Origin: Paraburkholderia sp. DHOC27
GTDB lineage: Bacteria > Pseudomonadota > Gammaproteobacteria > Burkholderiales > Burkholderiaceae
Direction: 5' to 3'
Assembly: GCF_003429005.1 (NCBI RefSeq)
Contig: NZ_QVQV01000008.1
Span: 372,001 to 436,000, forward strand
Length of the DNA stretch: 64,000 bases
In this document: positions 52,131-60,983 of the stretch, piece by piece
How positions within the stretch are numbered: position 1 is the first letter of the stretch
Layout: every line of letters begins with the position of its first letter
Notes under the pieces: model-generated
The model's input: only the letters and a program-made list of their open reading frames with translations
Told to the model about the DNA's origin: nothing
Database searches by the model: none
Made by a program: the position numbers and the translations under genes

Positions 52131-54110
52131 TTAACGCTGCTCAACCCATGCGGCGACATCCACCGGGCCGAGTTCGCGGCTGCCCAGCACGAACTGCGCG
52201 CCATCCGGCGCGGGCACCTGCCACGTGCTATCGCCATAGTTGAAGGCGAAGCACACGCTGCCGAGACGCCGCAACCGCACGCCTTCCGGCAGCGTCTGCG
52301 TGGCGATGCCCGCGTCACGCAGACTCCGTTGCAGCACGGCTTTCAGCAAGGCTGGATCGAAACACGCGCTCACCATGCGGACCGTGCCCGCGCCGACCAG
52401 TGCCGGTACGCCGTCATCGAAAGCGGCCAGCACCTCGACCCCGGCGCCCGGTTCGATGTAGTCGCGCCAGCTCCTGCCCTGCCCCTGCACGCCCTCGAAG
52501 CTGATGCCCGGCCGCAGCGACGGCCGCAGCGACTCGCTTTGCGCCACCCGCACGTCCAGAACCGCCTGTAGCGGTCCCGGCGCGAGCGTGGCGGGGATCG
52601 TGAAGTCCGCCGTACGTGAGCCCGTGCGCGGGCCGAATAGCCAGTGTGCATCGCCTTTCTTGATCTGTGCCACCAGCGCATCGGGCACGACCGGCAGCGA
52701 CGGCGCGAGCACCAGCTTGTAGCCGCTCAGATCGGCGCTGGCCGGCAGCATGTCCACGTCCACGCCCATTTCACGCAGGCATGAGTACCATTCGAACACC
52801 AGCCGCTGATAGTCGAAATCCGCACCGTGGCGCTGAATCTGCACGATCCAGTCCGCCGGATAATCGAACAGCAGGGCAACCGGCGCCTGTTTGGTCGTCG
52901 TAGTGGCGGCGTTAGCGGCGTAGTCAGGCGCGGCGAAGGCAGCCATCTCCCGCGCCACTCTGGCAATTTCTTCGCCGCCGGCCGTGAGCCGGTCGTCGGG
53001 CGCGTTGATGCCCGAATGCATTTGCTCCTGCGCGAACGGCGCCTGGCGCCAGCGGAAATACGACACCAGCTCCGCCCCGTGCGCGAATGCCTCCCACGTC
53101 CACAGACGTGCCATGCCGGCCTTCGGCACCGGGTTGTACGGCGCCCAGTTGACCGGCCCGACCTGCTGCTCCATTACCCACATGCGCCCCTTGCCGACAC
53201 CCCGATACAGGTCGTGATTGAAGGCGGGAATATCCGGGTGACCGCTTCTCGCCCAACGGTGCTTTTCGGCATCGTCGAACCACAGCACTTCCGTGCGCGG
53301 CAACGGATAGCTGTCCCATGCTGCGACATCCAGGCCACTCCTGGCGAACTCGTAGTGATCGAAGCTCGTGAAAAAGCCCATGAAGTTGTGCAGCAGATCA
53401 CGCCCCGGCGCATGCTCGCGAATCAATTCGCCCTGCAGCCCGTGGAAGCTCGCCACCTCGCTCGACATGAAGCGGCGGAAGTCGAGCCAGTGGCTCGGGT
53501 TCGCATCGGTGGGCGTGAGATTGGGCAAACCGATTTCGTCGAAGCTGCTGTATTCCATGCTCCAGAACACGTTGCCCCAGGCCGTGTTCAGCTTCGCCAC
53601 TTCGCCGTAACGCTTCGCGAGCCAGCGCGTGAAGCGCTCACGGGCCGCTTCGGTATAGGTGGGCGACGTATCGTGGCACGCCAGTTCGTTGTCGGTCTGC
53701 CACGCAATTACCGCGGGGTGCTTGCCATAGCGCCGCACCATCTGCGTGACGATGCGCGCGCAATGCTCGCGATACACCTCGCTCGAGATGTCGTAGTGAC
53801 GACGCGAGCCGAAGTTCATCTTCACGCCGTCTTTCGTGACCGGCAAGATCTCGGGATGCAAGCTCACCAGCCAGCGCGGCGGCGTGGCAGTAGGCGTGCC
53901 CAGAATCACTTTCAGCCCGTGTTTCGCGAGCGTTTCAATGGCGGTATCCAGCCATGCCCATTCATAGCGGCCGGGTTCGGGTTCCATCCGGCTCCACGCG
54001 AATTCGGCAATGCGCACGCGGCTAATGCCCAGTTCCGCCATCCGGCGCGCGTCGCTTTCCCATTGATGCTGCGGCCATTGCTCGGGGTAATAGCAGACTC
54101 CTAAATGCAT
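52131..54110 (-). CDS. Beta-galactosidase, glycoside hydrolase family 42
   Basis: A 659-residue retaining glycosidase. The N-terminal TIM barrel begins GVCYYPEQWPQHQWESDARRMAELGIS. The acid/base is Glu142 in WQTDNELACHD and the nucleophile Glu314 in WVMEQQVGPVNWAP. A trimerisation domain (about 395-590) and a small C-terminal beta domain follow, as in GH42 enzymes. It is cytoplasmic and acts on beta-galactosides brought in by the ABC importer encoded upstream. The ATG at 54110 has only a weak ribosome site. It is the fifth gene of the LacI-controlled series. Confidence 0.92.
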   Translation of the reverse strand: MHLGVCYYPEQWPQHQWESDARRMAELGISRVRIAEFAWSRMEPEPGRYEWAWLDTAIETLAKHGLKVILGTPTATPPRWLVSLHPEILPVTKDGVKMNFGSRRHYDISSEVYREHCARIVTQMVRRYGKHPAVIAWQTDNELACHDTSPTYTEAARERFTRWLAKRYGEVAKLNTAWGNVFWSMEYSSFDEIGLPNLTPTDANPSHWLDFRRFMSSEVASFHGLQGELIREHAPGRDLLHNFMGFFTSFDHYEFARSGLDVAAWDSYPLPRTEVLWFDDAEKHRWARSGHPDIPAFNHDLYRGVGKGRMWVMEQQVGPVNWAPYNPVPKAGMARLWTWEAFAHGAELVSYFRWRQAPFAQEQMHSGINAPDDRLTAGGEEIARVAREMAAFAAPDYAANAATTTTKQAPVALLFDYPADWIVQIQRHGADFDYQRLVFEWYSCLREMGVDVDMLPASADLSGYKLVLAPSLPVVPDALVAQIKKGDAHWLFGPRTGSRTADFTIPATLAPGPLQAVLDVRVAQSESLRPSLRPGISFEGVQGQGRSWRDYIEPGAGVEVLAAFDDGVPALVGAGTVRMVSACFDPALLKAVLQRSLRDAGIATQTLPEGVRLRRLGSVCFAFNYGDSTWQVPAPDGAQFVLGSRELGPVDVAAWVEQR

Positions 54111-54287
54111 GGTGCTCTCGCTGTATGTTGTGATTGCGCCAGGTGGCGGTTTAATCGTGGTGAATGGCATTCGACAGGACGCGGCGCTGCAAGCGGGCGT
54201 GACTTGCCGCGAGGCGGCGTTGCTTGCGCACCGGCCAATCGTCAATGGGTCATACAGGGTAGAGCGGGCCTGCGCGGCCCGCGTCCG

Positions 54288-55139
54288 TTAACCTTTCGTT
54301 GCGCCGAACGTGAGCCCGGTAACGAAGTGCTTCTGCATCGCGAAGAACATCACGACCGATGGCAGCGCGGCGAGCACCGAGCCCGCTGAGACGAGATTCC
54401 ACGACGTCGTCCACTGCCCTCTGAGGGCGGCCACGCCCACCGTGATCGGCGCGGCATCGTCACCTTGCGTCAGACAGAGCGCCCAGAAGTAGTCGTTCCA
54501 CACAAAGGTGAAAACCAGAATGCCGAGCGCCGCGAGCGCCGGCCGCACGAGCGGCAACACGATGCGTGCGTAAATGGCCCACTCGCTGGCACCTTCCACA
54601 CGGGCCGCTTCGATCAGCTCATACGGCAGCGCGCGAATGAAGTTGCGCAGAAACAGCGTGCAGAAACCGGTCTGAAACGCCGTATGAAACAGCACCAGCC
54701 CCAGCACCGTGTTGTAGAGACCGAGCGCCAGCGTGAGTTGCCGGACCGGAATCATCAGGATCTGCACCGGCACGAAATTGCCGGCCACGAAGATGGCGAG
54801 CAGCAGCAGGTTGCCGCGGAAGCGATAGTTGGCGAGTGCATGGCCCGCCATCGACGCCAGGAAGATCGACACCGCCACCGACGGCAGCGTGATCAGGATA
54901 CTGTTCCAGAAGTAATGCAGCATCGGCGTTTGCGTGAGCGCCGTGCCGTAATTTTCGACCATCGCGAAGTGCTCGGGCCAGCCCCAGTAGTTACCGGCCG
55001 AGAGTTCATCACTGGAACGGATCGACGTCACCAGTACCGCGAGCAAGGGCAGCAGCCACAGAAACAACGCGACCGGCAGCGAGATTTTGTAGAGCAGACG
55101 GCTACCTGGCCGCCAGCGGGCAACGGGCATTGGATACAT
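54288..55139 (-). CDS. Carbohydrate ABC transporter permease (MalG type)
   Basis: A 283-residue inner-membrane permease with six helices and the EAA loop EAARVEGASEWAIYARIVLPLVRPAL for ATPase contact. It ends TGLTFGATKG, like MalG proteins. It pairs with the MalF-type permease immediately upstream (9 bp gap). The substrate is inferred to be a beta-galactoside from the linked GH42 gene. Confidence 0.93.
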   Translation of the reverse strand: MYPMPVARWRPGSRLLYKISLPVALFLWLLPLLAVLVTSIRSSDELSAGNYWGWPEHFAMVENYGTALTQTPMLHYFWNSILITLPSVAVSIFLASMAGHALANYRFRGNLLLLAIFVAGNFVPVQILMIPVRQLTLALGLYNTVLGLVLFHTAFQTGFCTLFLRNFIRALPYELIEAARVEGASEWAIYARIVLPLVRPALAALGILVFTFVWNDYFWALCLTQGDDAAPITVGVAALRGQWTTSWNLVSAGSVLAALPSVVMFFAMQKHFVTGLTFGATKG

Positions 55140-55148
55140 GACGGTTCC

Positions 55149-56063
55149 TCAGGATTCGCTGCGCACGAGGCGCCGCAATTGCCAGGTGATAAAGATCAGC
55201 ATGATCAGGAACAGCACCACGGCGATCGCGGCGGAATAGCCTTCGCGGTAGTACTTGATGGCCTGGTCGTACATGAAGTAAGCGAGCACGGTCGAGCTGT
55301 CGAATGGACCGCCGCCGCTCATCACCGAGATCAGATCGAAACTGCGCAACGCGCCAATTACGGTCAGCACGAAGGCCATGAAGGTAGCGGGCCTCAGTTG
55401 CGGCAGGATCACGTGCCACAGCAGCGTGAAGCCTTTGGCGCCTTCCATGCGGGCTGCCTCGATCACTTCGGTATTGATACCCGTGAGGCCAGTCAGATAG
55501 AGAATCATGCAGAACGGAATCTGCGGCCACAGTGCGGCGAAGATGATGCCGTAGGTGACGTAGCGCGGATCGCCGAGCACCGGTATGCCATGCCCCACGA
55601 TCAGCTTCAGCAAGCCGAAGGTGGGATCGTAAAACCAGCCGAACACCAGCCCCACCACCACGCCCGGCAGCACGAACGGCGCGAAGAACAGCGACTTGAT
55701 GAGCCGGATGCCGCGCACGCTCTGATTCAGATACAGCGCAAACACAAGGCCGAAAGGCGGCGCGAGCAGAAACAGCACGAGCCAGATGACGTTGTTTTTC
55801 AGCGCCGTGTAGAACGTATCGGACTGGATCAGTTCCCGATAGTTGGCAAGGCCCACGAAACTTTTCGCGGTCATGCCGTCCCAGTTGTAGAAGCTCAGCA
55901 CGATGCTGCTGATCACCGGGTAAATCACATAGATTGCGAACAGCAGGCCACCCGGCAGCAGGAACAACATGGCCGTGCGATTGCGGCGCCGGCTAAGCGG
56001 CGCCGGCGCCTTGCGACGCGCGCGGGTGACGGATACGGCTTTGTCTGAAATAGTGGTGGACAC
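55149..56063 (-). CDS. Carbohydrate ABC transporter permease (MalF type)
   Basis: A permease of about 304 residues with six helices and the EAA motif EAARMEGAKGFTLLWHVILPQLRPAT. The N-terminus is Arg/Ala/Pro-rich and cytoplasmic. The GTG at 56063 is chosen because GAGGA stands 8 bp before it; an ATG 11 codons upstream (56096) has only a weak site. It forms the translocation channel with the MalG-type partner. Confidence 0.9.
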   Translation of the reverse strand: MSTTISDKAVSVTRARRKAPAPLSRRRNRTAMLFLLPGGLLFAIYVIYPVISSIVLSFYNWDGMTAKSFVGLANYRELIQSDTFYTALKNNVIWLVLFLLAPPFGLVFALYLNQSVRGIRLIKSLFFAPFVLPGVVVGLVFGWFYDPTFGLLKLIVGHGIPVLGDPRYVTYGIIFAALWPQIPFCMILYLTGLTGINTEVIEAARMEGAKGFTLLWHVILPQLRPATFMAFVLTVIGALRSFDLISVMSGGGPFDSSTVLAYFMYDQAIKYYREGYSAAIAVVLFLIMLIFITWQLRRLVRSES

Positions 56064-56168
56064 GTTCAGTTTCCTCGTCCGGCTAAAGACCGGCATCCCA
56101 ATTGCCGGGTTGCGGCGCTCGCGCGCCGAGGTGCCTCGGCACGCATCGCAACCCGGGCGTGCCTCAAC

Positions 56169-57410
56169 CTACTTGTTGTAGATGCGTTTGCGGATCTGCT
56201 CAAGCCGATTCAGGATCGAGTCGATCTGGCTCGGGTCGCTATAAAACTGCTGCATCCCCTTCATGCCTTCGTCGGCCATTTCCTTGGTCATGTCGCGATC
56301 GTAGAACTGTGCCACACCACCGGGCGTACTGGACAGAATCTGGAAGCCGATTTTCGAAATCGGATCCGTCGGTGCAGGCGCCTGGTTATTCGACGGCAGC
56401 TGGCCCCAGCCCTTGGCGAGTTCGCCATTGATCTGCGGTTGCGCCATGAACGCCAGCAGACGATGCGCGTCCTTCTTGTTCGATGCCTTGGCCGGGATCA
56501 TCAGGATGTTCACCGGGCCGTCTTCGGCCATCGGCACGGCCGAATCGATCACGGGGAAGCGGAAATAACCCATCTTGTCGCGCGTCGCTTCCGGCAAGCC
56601 TGCCGAGAAGAACGTGCCCATCAGCATCATGGATGCCTGACCGTTGACGAGCAGCGGGCTCACCGAATCCACGTCGTACGAGAGCGCGTTGTCGACGAAG
56701 TATTTATCGTCGATCAGGGTTTTCCATGTGGCGTAGACCTTACGGACGCGCGGGTCCGTATAAGGGATTTCACCCGCCATCAGTTGTTCATGGAAAGCGT
56801 AGCCGTTGATGCGCAGATCGAGGTAGTCGAACCATGCGGCCAGCGTCCACGAATCTTTCGCTGGTACGGCGATCGGCGCAATGCCTGCGGTTTTCAGTTT
56901 CTTGCAGTCAGCCAGAAACTCATCCCAGGTTTTGGGTTCGCTGGTAATGCCGGCTTTCTCAAACAGGTCCTTGCGGTAGAAGAAGCCGTACGAGTCGTAG
57001 CCAAGCGGCGCGGCATATTGCTTGCCCGCGTAGGTGGAAGGCGGCTTGACGGCGGCATATGTCTGATTCCAGCCGTCTTTCTGCCAGTCGGCGCTCAGAT
57101 CGTCGAGCAGGCCCCGCTTGGCGAAATACGCCATGCGCTCACCGTTGTGCCAGCTCAGCACATCAGGCGGATCCGTTGCGAGCCAGCCGGACATCTGCAC
57201 CTTGTAGGCCTCCTCGCCTACATAGGTCACTTTCAGGTCCACGTCCGGATTGGCCTTTTCGAATTGATCGAAGGCGTCCTGCCACACCTGACGTTGATTG
57301 CCGCGCGCCGACACAGTAACGCGCAAGGTTGCGGCGTCAGCGTAGCTCGCGGCCGTCAGCGCGAGACACGCGATACCGGCGAGTAACAGCTTTCCTGCTT
57401 TGAGTTTCAT
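56169..57410 (-). CDS. Extracellular sugar-binding protein of the ABC importer
   Basis: A 413-residue precursor with a signal peptide (MKLKAGKLLLAGIACLALTAASYADA|AT). The mature protein is of the cluster-B/MalE-like type: FDQFEKANPDVDLKVTYVGEEAYKVQMSGWLATDPPDVLSWHNG and FYRKDLFEKAGITSEPKTWDEFLADCKKLK are the usual hinge and ligand segments. It delivers the sugar to the two permeases encoded next to it. GGAGA precedes the ATG at 57410. The substrate class is inferred from the locus. Confidence 0.92.
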   Translation of the reverse strand: MKLKAGKLLLAGIACLALTAASYADAATLRVTVSARGNQRQVWQDAFDQFEKANPDVDLKVTYVGEEAYKVQMSGWLATDPPDVLSWHNGERMAYFAKRGLLDDLSADWQKDGWNQTYAAVKPPSTYAGKQYAAPLGYDSYGFFYRKDLFEKAGITSEPKTWDEFLADCKKLKTAGIAPIAVPAKDSWTLAAWFDYLDLRINGYAFHEQLMAGEIPYTDPRVRKVYATWKTLIDDKYFVDNALSYDVDSVSPLLVNGQASMMLMGTFFSAGLPEATRDKMGYFRFPVIDSAVPMAEDGPVNILMIPAKASNKKDAHRLLAFMAQPQINGELAKGWGQLPSNNQAPAPTDPISKIGFQILSSTPGGVAQFYDRDMTKEMADEGMKGMQQFYSDPSQIDSILNRLEQIRKRIYNK

Positions 57411-57487
57411 GGTTGTCTCCATCCTTCACTTTATGATGACGGCCGCTGGCCGCCTGTGCGCTGCTAATCCGCTGTGCTGCTCACCTG

Positions 57488-58645
57488 CTAATGAAACGAA
57501 ACCTGACGCGCTGCCGCGACCGCATCGCCGTTCTCGTCGAACAGATGCGCGCTACCGGGTGTAATGAAAAACACCTGCCGTTCACCCGCGCGCACCACGC
57601 TGCTGCCCGGTGCCTTGGCAATCAGCGGTCGCTCGCTGCGCGTGTCGAGATGGACATACGTCACTTCGCCCAGTTGCTCGCTGAATGCCACTTCGCGTTG
57701 CAGCCCGCTCCGTGCCACGCCTGCTGCCTGCGGTTCGGTGAGCGTCAGATGCTCGGGACGCACGCCGAACGTGATGCGCGCGCCCGTTTGCAGCGACGCT
57801 TCCACATGACGCTCGGTGAGCGCGATCACTTCGTCGCTGTCGTCGAGCTTGACGTCCACGCGTGAGGGGCTCGTCGTCACCACCCGTCCCGGCAGAAAGT
57901 TCATGCGCGGCGAGCCGATGAAACCCGCTGCAAACAGATTGGCCGGACGGTGATACAGGTCGAGCGGCGAACCGATCTGCGCGATGCTGCCAAAGCGCGT
58001 CATCTCTTCGCCTGCACGCAGCAGCACGATCTTGTCGGCGAGCGTCATGGCCTCGACCTGATCGTGCGTGACGTACACGGAACTCGCCTGTTCGAAACGG
58101 TTGTGCAGACGGCCAATTTCGATGCGCGTCTGTGCGCGCAAAGTGGCATCCAGATTCGACAAGGGCTCGTCGAACAGAAATGCTTTGGGCTCCCGAACAA
58201 TCGCACGACCGATCGCAACGCGCTGACGCTGTCCGCCTGAGAGCGCACGTGGCTTGCGATCGAGCAGCGACTCGATCTGCAACACCCGTGCCGCTTCGTT
58301 GACCCGGCGGCGGATTTCATCGTTCGAGACCTTCGAAATGCGCAGGCCGAAGGCGATGTTGTCGAACACCGACATATGCGGGAACAGTGCGTAACTCTGG
58401 AACACCATCGCCACGCCGCGCGCAGCGGGCTGCACTTCGTTGACGCGCTGGCCGCCGATTTTCAGCTCACCGCCGCTGACGTCTTCGAGTCCTGCGATCA
58501 GGCGCAGCAGCGTCGATTTCCCGCAGCCGGACGGCCCGAGAAAGACACAAAACTCATGCTCGCCGATGTCCAGATTGACATCGCGCAGCACCGGCGGATG
58601 CTCGCCGTAAGCCTTGGAAATGTTTCGAAGCGAGATTGCCGTCAT
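57488..58645 (-). CDS. ABC transporter ATP-binding protein (MalK/UgpC/MsmK type)
   Basis: A 385-residue ATPase. Walker A is GPSGCGKST at 37-45, the signature LSGGQRQR at 135-142, Walker B FLFDE at 156-160, and the switch His in VYVTHDQVEA. A C-terminal regulatory OB domain (from about 235) includes ITFGVRPEHL, typical of MalK-like subunits. It is the first gene of the operon, 25 bp from the palindromic operator. It powers uptake through the MalF/MalG-type pair. Confidence 0.94.
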   Translation of the reverse strand: MTAISLRNISKAYGEHPPVLRDVNLDIGEHEFCVFLGPSGCGKSTLLRLIAGLEDVSGGELKIGGQRVNEVQPAARGVAMVFQSYALFPHMSVFDNIAFGLRISKVSNDEIRRRVNEAARVLQIESLLDRKPRALSGGQRQRVAIGRAIVREPKAFLFDEPLSNLDATLRAQTRIEIGRLHNRFEQASSVYVTHDQVEAMTLADKIVLLRAGEEMTRFGSIAQIGSPLDLYHRPANLFAAGFIGSPRMNFLPGRVVTTSPSRVDVKLDDSDEVIALTERHVEASLQTGARITFGVRPEHLTLTEPQAAGVARSGLQREVAFSEQLGEVTYVHLDTRSERPLIAKAPGSSVVRAGERQVFFITPGSAHLFDENGDAVAAARQVSFH

Positions 58646-58669
58646 GATTTTTCCGGATTGATGGCCACG

Positions 58670-58689
58670 AAATTTAAGCGCTTAAATTT
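58670..58689. promoter_or_regulatory. 20-bp perfect palindrome, probable LacI-family operator
   Basis: AAATTTAAGCGCTTAAATTT is a perfect inverted repeat centred on the CG step, as in LacI/GalR operators. It lies 25 bp before the ATPase start and 230 bp before the divergent lacI-type gene, so it can control both. The rest of 58646-58919 holds an AT-rich promoter stretch near 58700-58800. Confidence 0.8.
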
Positions 58690-58919
58690 TTCGACGGAAA
58701 AAACGCGGTTTGAATTAACATGTCTTCCTCCTGTGTCTGAACGTGAAGTTAGCCGAGCCGTTCGAGACGCGCAACACTTACAACGACATCTCAATATATG
58801 GGTGAAACGCAAAAAAAGCGAGCACGCTGGTTTGCTACCCGCTCGTTTACCCTCGGTTTTAGCGCGCTAGCAAGTGCGATACGTGCGACTCGTGCGACGT
58901 TATCCGGCACGCGAAGCGC

Positions 58920-59948
58920 ATGGTGACACTCGCAGAAGTCGCGCAACGCGCGCAGGTGACGGCCGCCACCGTGTCGAACGTGCTGCGCAATCCGCAGAAG
59001 GTCAAGCCCACCACGGTCGAGCGTGTCATGGCGGCGGTCCGCGAACTCGGGTATCGCCCTAACCTCACCGCCCGCGCGCTGGCGGAGGGGCGCACCTCCA
59101 CCCTGGCGCTGATGCTCTCCAATATTTCGAACCCGTTCTATCCGGAGTTCGTGCTGGAGGCCGAGACCGCCGCGCGGCGGCGCGGCTATTTCCTGCTGGT
59201 GTGCAACACCGATGACGACCCCGCGATTGCCCGCGCGTACCTCGACAAGATCGCGGGCACCCTGGCCGCGGGCGTGATCGTGATGAATACGGACGTCAGT
59301 GCGGAGGAGCTGGCGGAAGTCGCGCAACGCGGCTCGCCGCTTGTGCTGTGCATGTGGGAAGGCGAAAAGTCCACGCGTGCGTTGCCTTGCGTGACGGCCG
59401 ACTACACGCATGCGGGAGAGCTGGCCGCCGCGCATCTGCATGAACTCGGGCATCGGCGCATTGGCGCGCTGCTCGGCGAGGGCTCGGGTGGCCCGCAATC
59501 GTCGCGGCTGCACGGATTTATCGAGGCCCTGGTTACGCGTGGCGTTAGCGCGGAGACGATCGCCGTACAGGCGTGCCGCGACTCGATTGAAGCGGGCTAC
59601 GACGCGGCGCGTGCGTTGCTCGAAAGCCAGCCGAAACTCACCGCGCTCTTTGCCACCAACGACCTCATGGCAATCGGCGCGATTCAGGCCGCGAACGATA
59701 TGGGCAAGCGTGTGCCGCAGGATCTCTCAGTGATTGGTCTCACCAACATTCACCTGGCCCATCAGTTCCGGCCGGCGCTCACCACGGTCGCCTTTCCTAC
59801 CGCGGCGATTGCTTCGATTGCCGTGTCGCTCACGCTCGATCGCATCGAAGGGATCAAGCCGAAACGCGATGCGTACAAGGTGCCGTTGTCGGAGCTGGTG
59901 GTTCGCGATACGACGGCACCGGTGCCGAAGGCTTCGCGGCGCAGGTGA
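58920..59948 (+). CDS. LacI-family transcriptional regulator of the galactoside locus
   Basis: A 342-residue repressor. The N-terminal helix-turn-helix and hinge read VTLAEVAQRAQVTAATVSNVLRNPQKVKPTTVERVMAAVRELGYRPNLTARALAEGR. The periplasmic-binding-like effector domain follows, with LALMLSNISNPFYPEFV and DLSVIGLTNIHLAHQFRPALTTV. It is divergent to the ABC/GH42 operon, with the palindrome in the spacer. The inducer is probably a galactoside. The ATG at 58920 is adjacent to a GTG that could also start. Confidence 0.93.
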   Translation: MVTLAEVAQRAQVTAATVSNVLRNPQKVKPTTVERVMAAVRELGYRPNLTARALAEGRTSTLALMLSNISNPFYPEFVLEAETAARRRGYFLLVCNTDDDPAIARAYLDKIAGTLAAGVIVMNTDVSAEELAEVAQRGSPLVLCMWEGEKSTRALPCVTADYTHAGELAAAHLHELGHRRIGALLGEGSGGPQSSRLHGFIEALVTRGVSAETIAVQACRDSIEAGYDAARALLESQPKLTALFATNDLMAIGAIQAANDMGKRVPQDLSVIGLTNIHLAHQFRPALTTVAFPTAAIASIAVSLTLDRIEGIKPKRDAYKVPLSELVVRDTTAPVPKASRRR

Positions 59949-59967
59949 TTGCCGCGAGCGCCAAAGC

Positions 59968-59998
59968 AAAACGGCCCCTCTTCTGGAGGGGCCGTTTT
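59968..59998. terminator. Bidirectional rho-independent terminator
   Basis: A 13-bp perfect stem AAAACGGCCCCTC / GAGGGGCCGTTTT (59968-59980, 59986-59998) with loop TTCTG. It is shared by the convergent lacI-type gene and cyoD. T-rich flanks are on both sides. Confidence 0.92.
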
Positions 59999-60041
59999 GT
60001 TTCATGCTTGCCGGTGAACCAGTCACCCAAGGCAAACGCGC

Positions 60042-60374
60042 TTACCGCGACATCATGTTCATGCTGACGTTATGCATGATCCACAGCGAGCCGATAATCA
60101 GAATGAGCGCGGTCAGCACGGTGAAGCCGAACGCCATCACATTCCACTTCTGTTCCGACGACGTGTTCATGTGCAGGAAGCACATCAGATGCACGATGAT
60201 CTGCACGAACGCGAGTCCGGCGATCAGCAGCACTGCATTGTGACCGGTCACTGCGCCGGTCATGACGACGCCGAATGCCGCAGCAGTCAGCAGAACGGAA
60301 AGGATGAAGCCGATCGTGTAGCTGCCGAGGCTGCCATGGCTGTCACCCGCGTGAGCGGTATGGCTATGGTCCAT
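60042..60374 (-). CDS. cyoD: Cytochrome bo3 ubiquinol oxidase subunit IV
   Basis: A 110-residue small membrane subunit with three helices. The His-rich N-terminus MDHSHTAHAGDSHG is followed by SYTIGFILSVLLTAAAFGVV and FVQIIVHLMCFLHMNTSSEQKWN, the typical COX4-pro pattern. It is needed for assembly of the copper site. Its ATG directly abuts the cyoC stop (TAAATG), and it is the last gene of the operon. Confidence 0.95.
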   Translation of the reverse strand: MDHSHTAHAGDSHGSLGSYTIGFILSVLLTAAAFGVVMTGAVTGHNAVLLIAGLAFVQIIVHLMCFLHMNTSSEQKWNVMAFGFTVLTALILIIGSLWIMHNVSMNMMSR

Positions 60375-60980
60375 TTAGATCACACTCGTAAGATAGACGA
60401 AGGTAAAGACACCAATCCAGACGATGTCCAGAAAGTGCCAGAAAAGGCTCAGGCACGTCAAGCGCGTGAGTTCGCGCTCGGTGAGTTCAGGACTGCGGAT
60501 CACCTGCACGCTCAACACGATCATCCACAGCAGACCGCAAGTGACGTGCAGGCCGTGCGTGCCGACCAGCGTGAAGAACGACGACCAGAATGCGCTGCGA
60601 TCCGGGCCTGCGCCTTCCGCGATCAGGTGCGCGAATTCGCGCAATTCGAGCACGAGGAACGACGCGCCCAGCAGGAACGTCACGGCCAGCCAGAACAGCA
60701 GCGTGCCCTTCTTGCCCTTGTGCGCGCCCAGCATCGCGAAGCCGTACGTGATCGAGCTCAGCAGCAGCGCCGCCGTTTCGAGCGCAACACCCGGGATCTC
60801 GAACATATCCTTGGCGGTCGGTCCACCGGCGAACTGGTGGCTCATCACCGCGAACACGGCGAACAGCGAGGCAAAGATGATGCAGTCGGTCATCAGGTAC
60901 AGCCAGAAGCCGAACACCGATTGCGACGGAACGTGGTCCGCTTCGAAAACCGGATGCGCCAGATTAGTCTTTTGTAACAT
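60375..60980 (-). CDS. cyoC: Cytochrome bo3 ubiquinol oxidase subunit III
   Basis: A 201-residue membrane subunit with five helices, of the COX3 superfamily. Conserved blocks are FGFWLYLMTDCIIFASLFAVFAVM, FEIPGVALETAALLLSSITYGFAMLG and HGLHVTCGLLWMIVL, where the last His lies near the family's conserved site. It starts 3 bp after cyoB and abuts cyoD. Confidence 0.95.
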   Translation of the reverse strand: MLQKTNLAHPVFEADHVPSQSVFGFWLYLMTDCIIFASLFAVFAVMSHQFAGGPTAKDMFEIPGVALETAALLLSSITYGFAMLGAHKGKKGTLLFWLAVTFLLGASFLVLELREFAHLIAEGAGPDRSAFWSSFFTLVGTHGLHVTCGLLWMIVLSVQVIRSPELTERELTRLTCLSLFWHFLDIVWIGVFTFVYLTSVI

Positions 60981-60983
60981 GGG

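Noticed and set aside
58820..58845. Hairpin CGAGC...GCTCG flanked by A residues before the lacI-type gene
   Set aside because: The loop is 16 nt, the stem only 5 strong pairs, and no minus-strand gene ends there.
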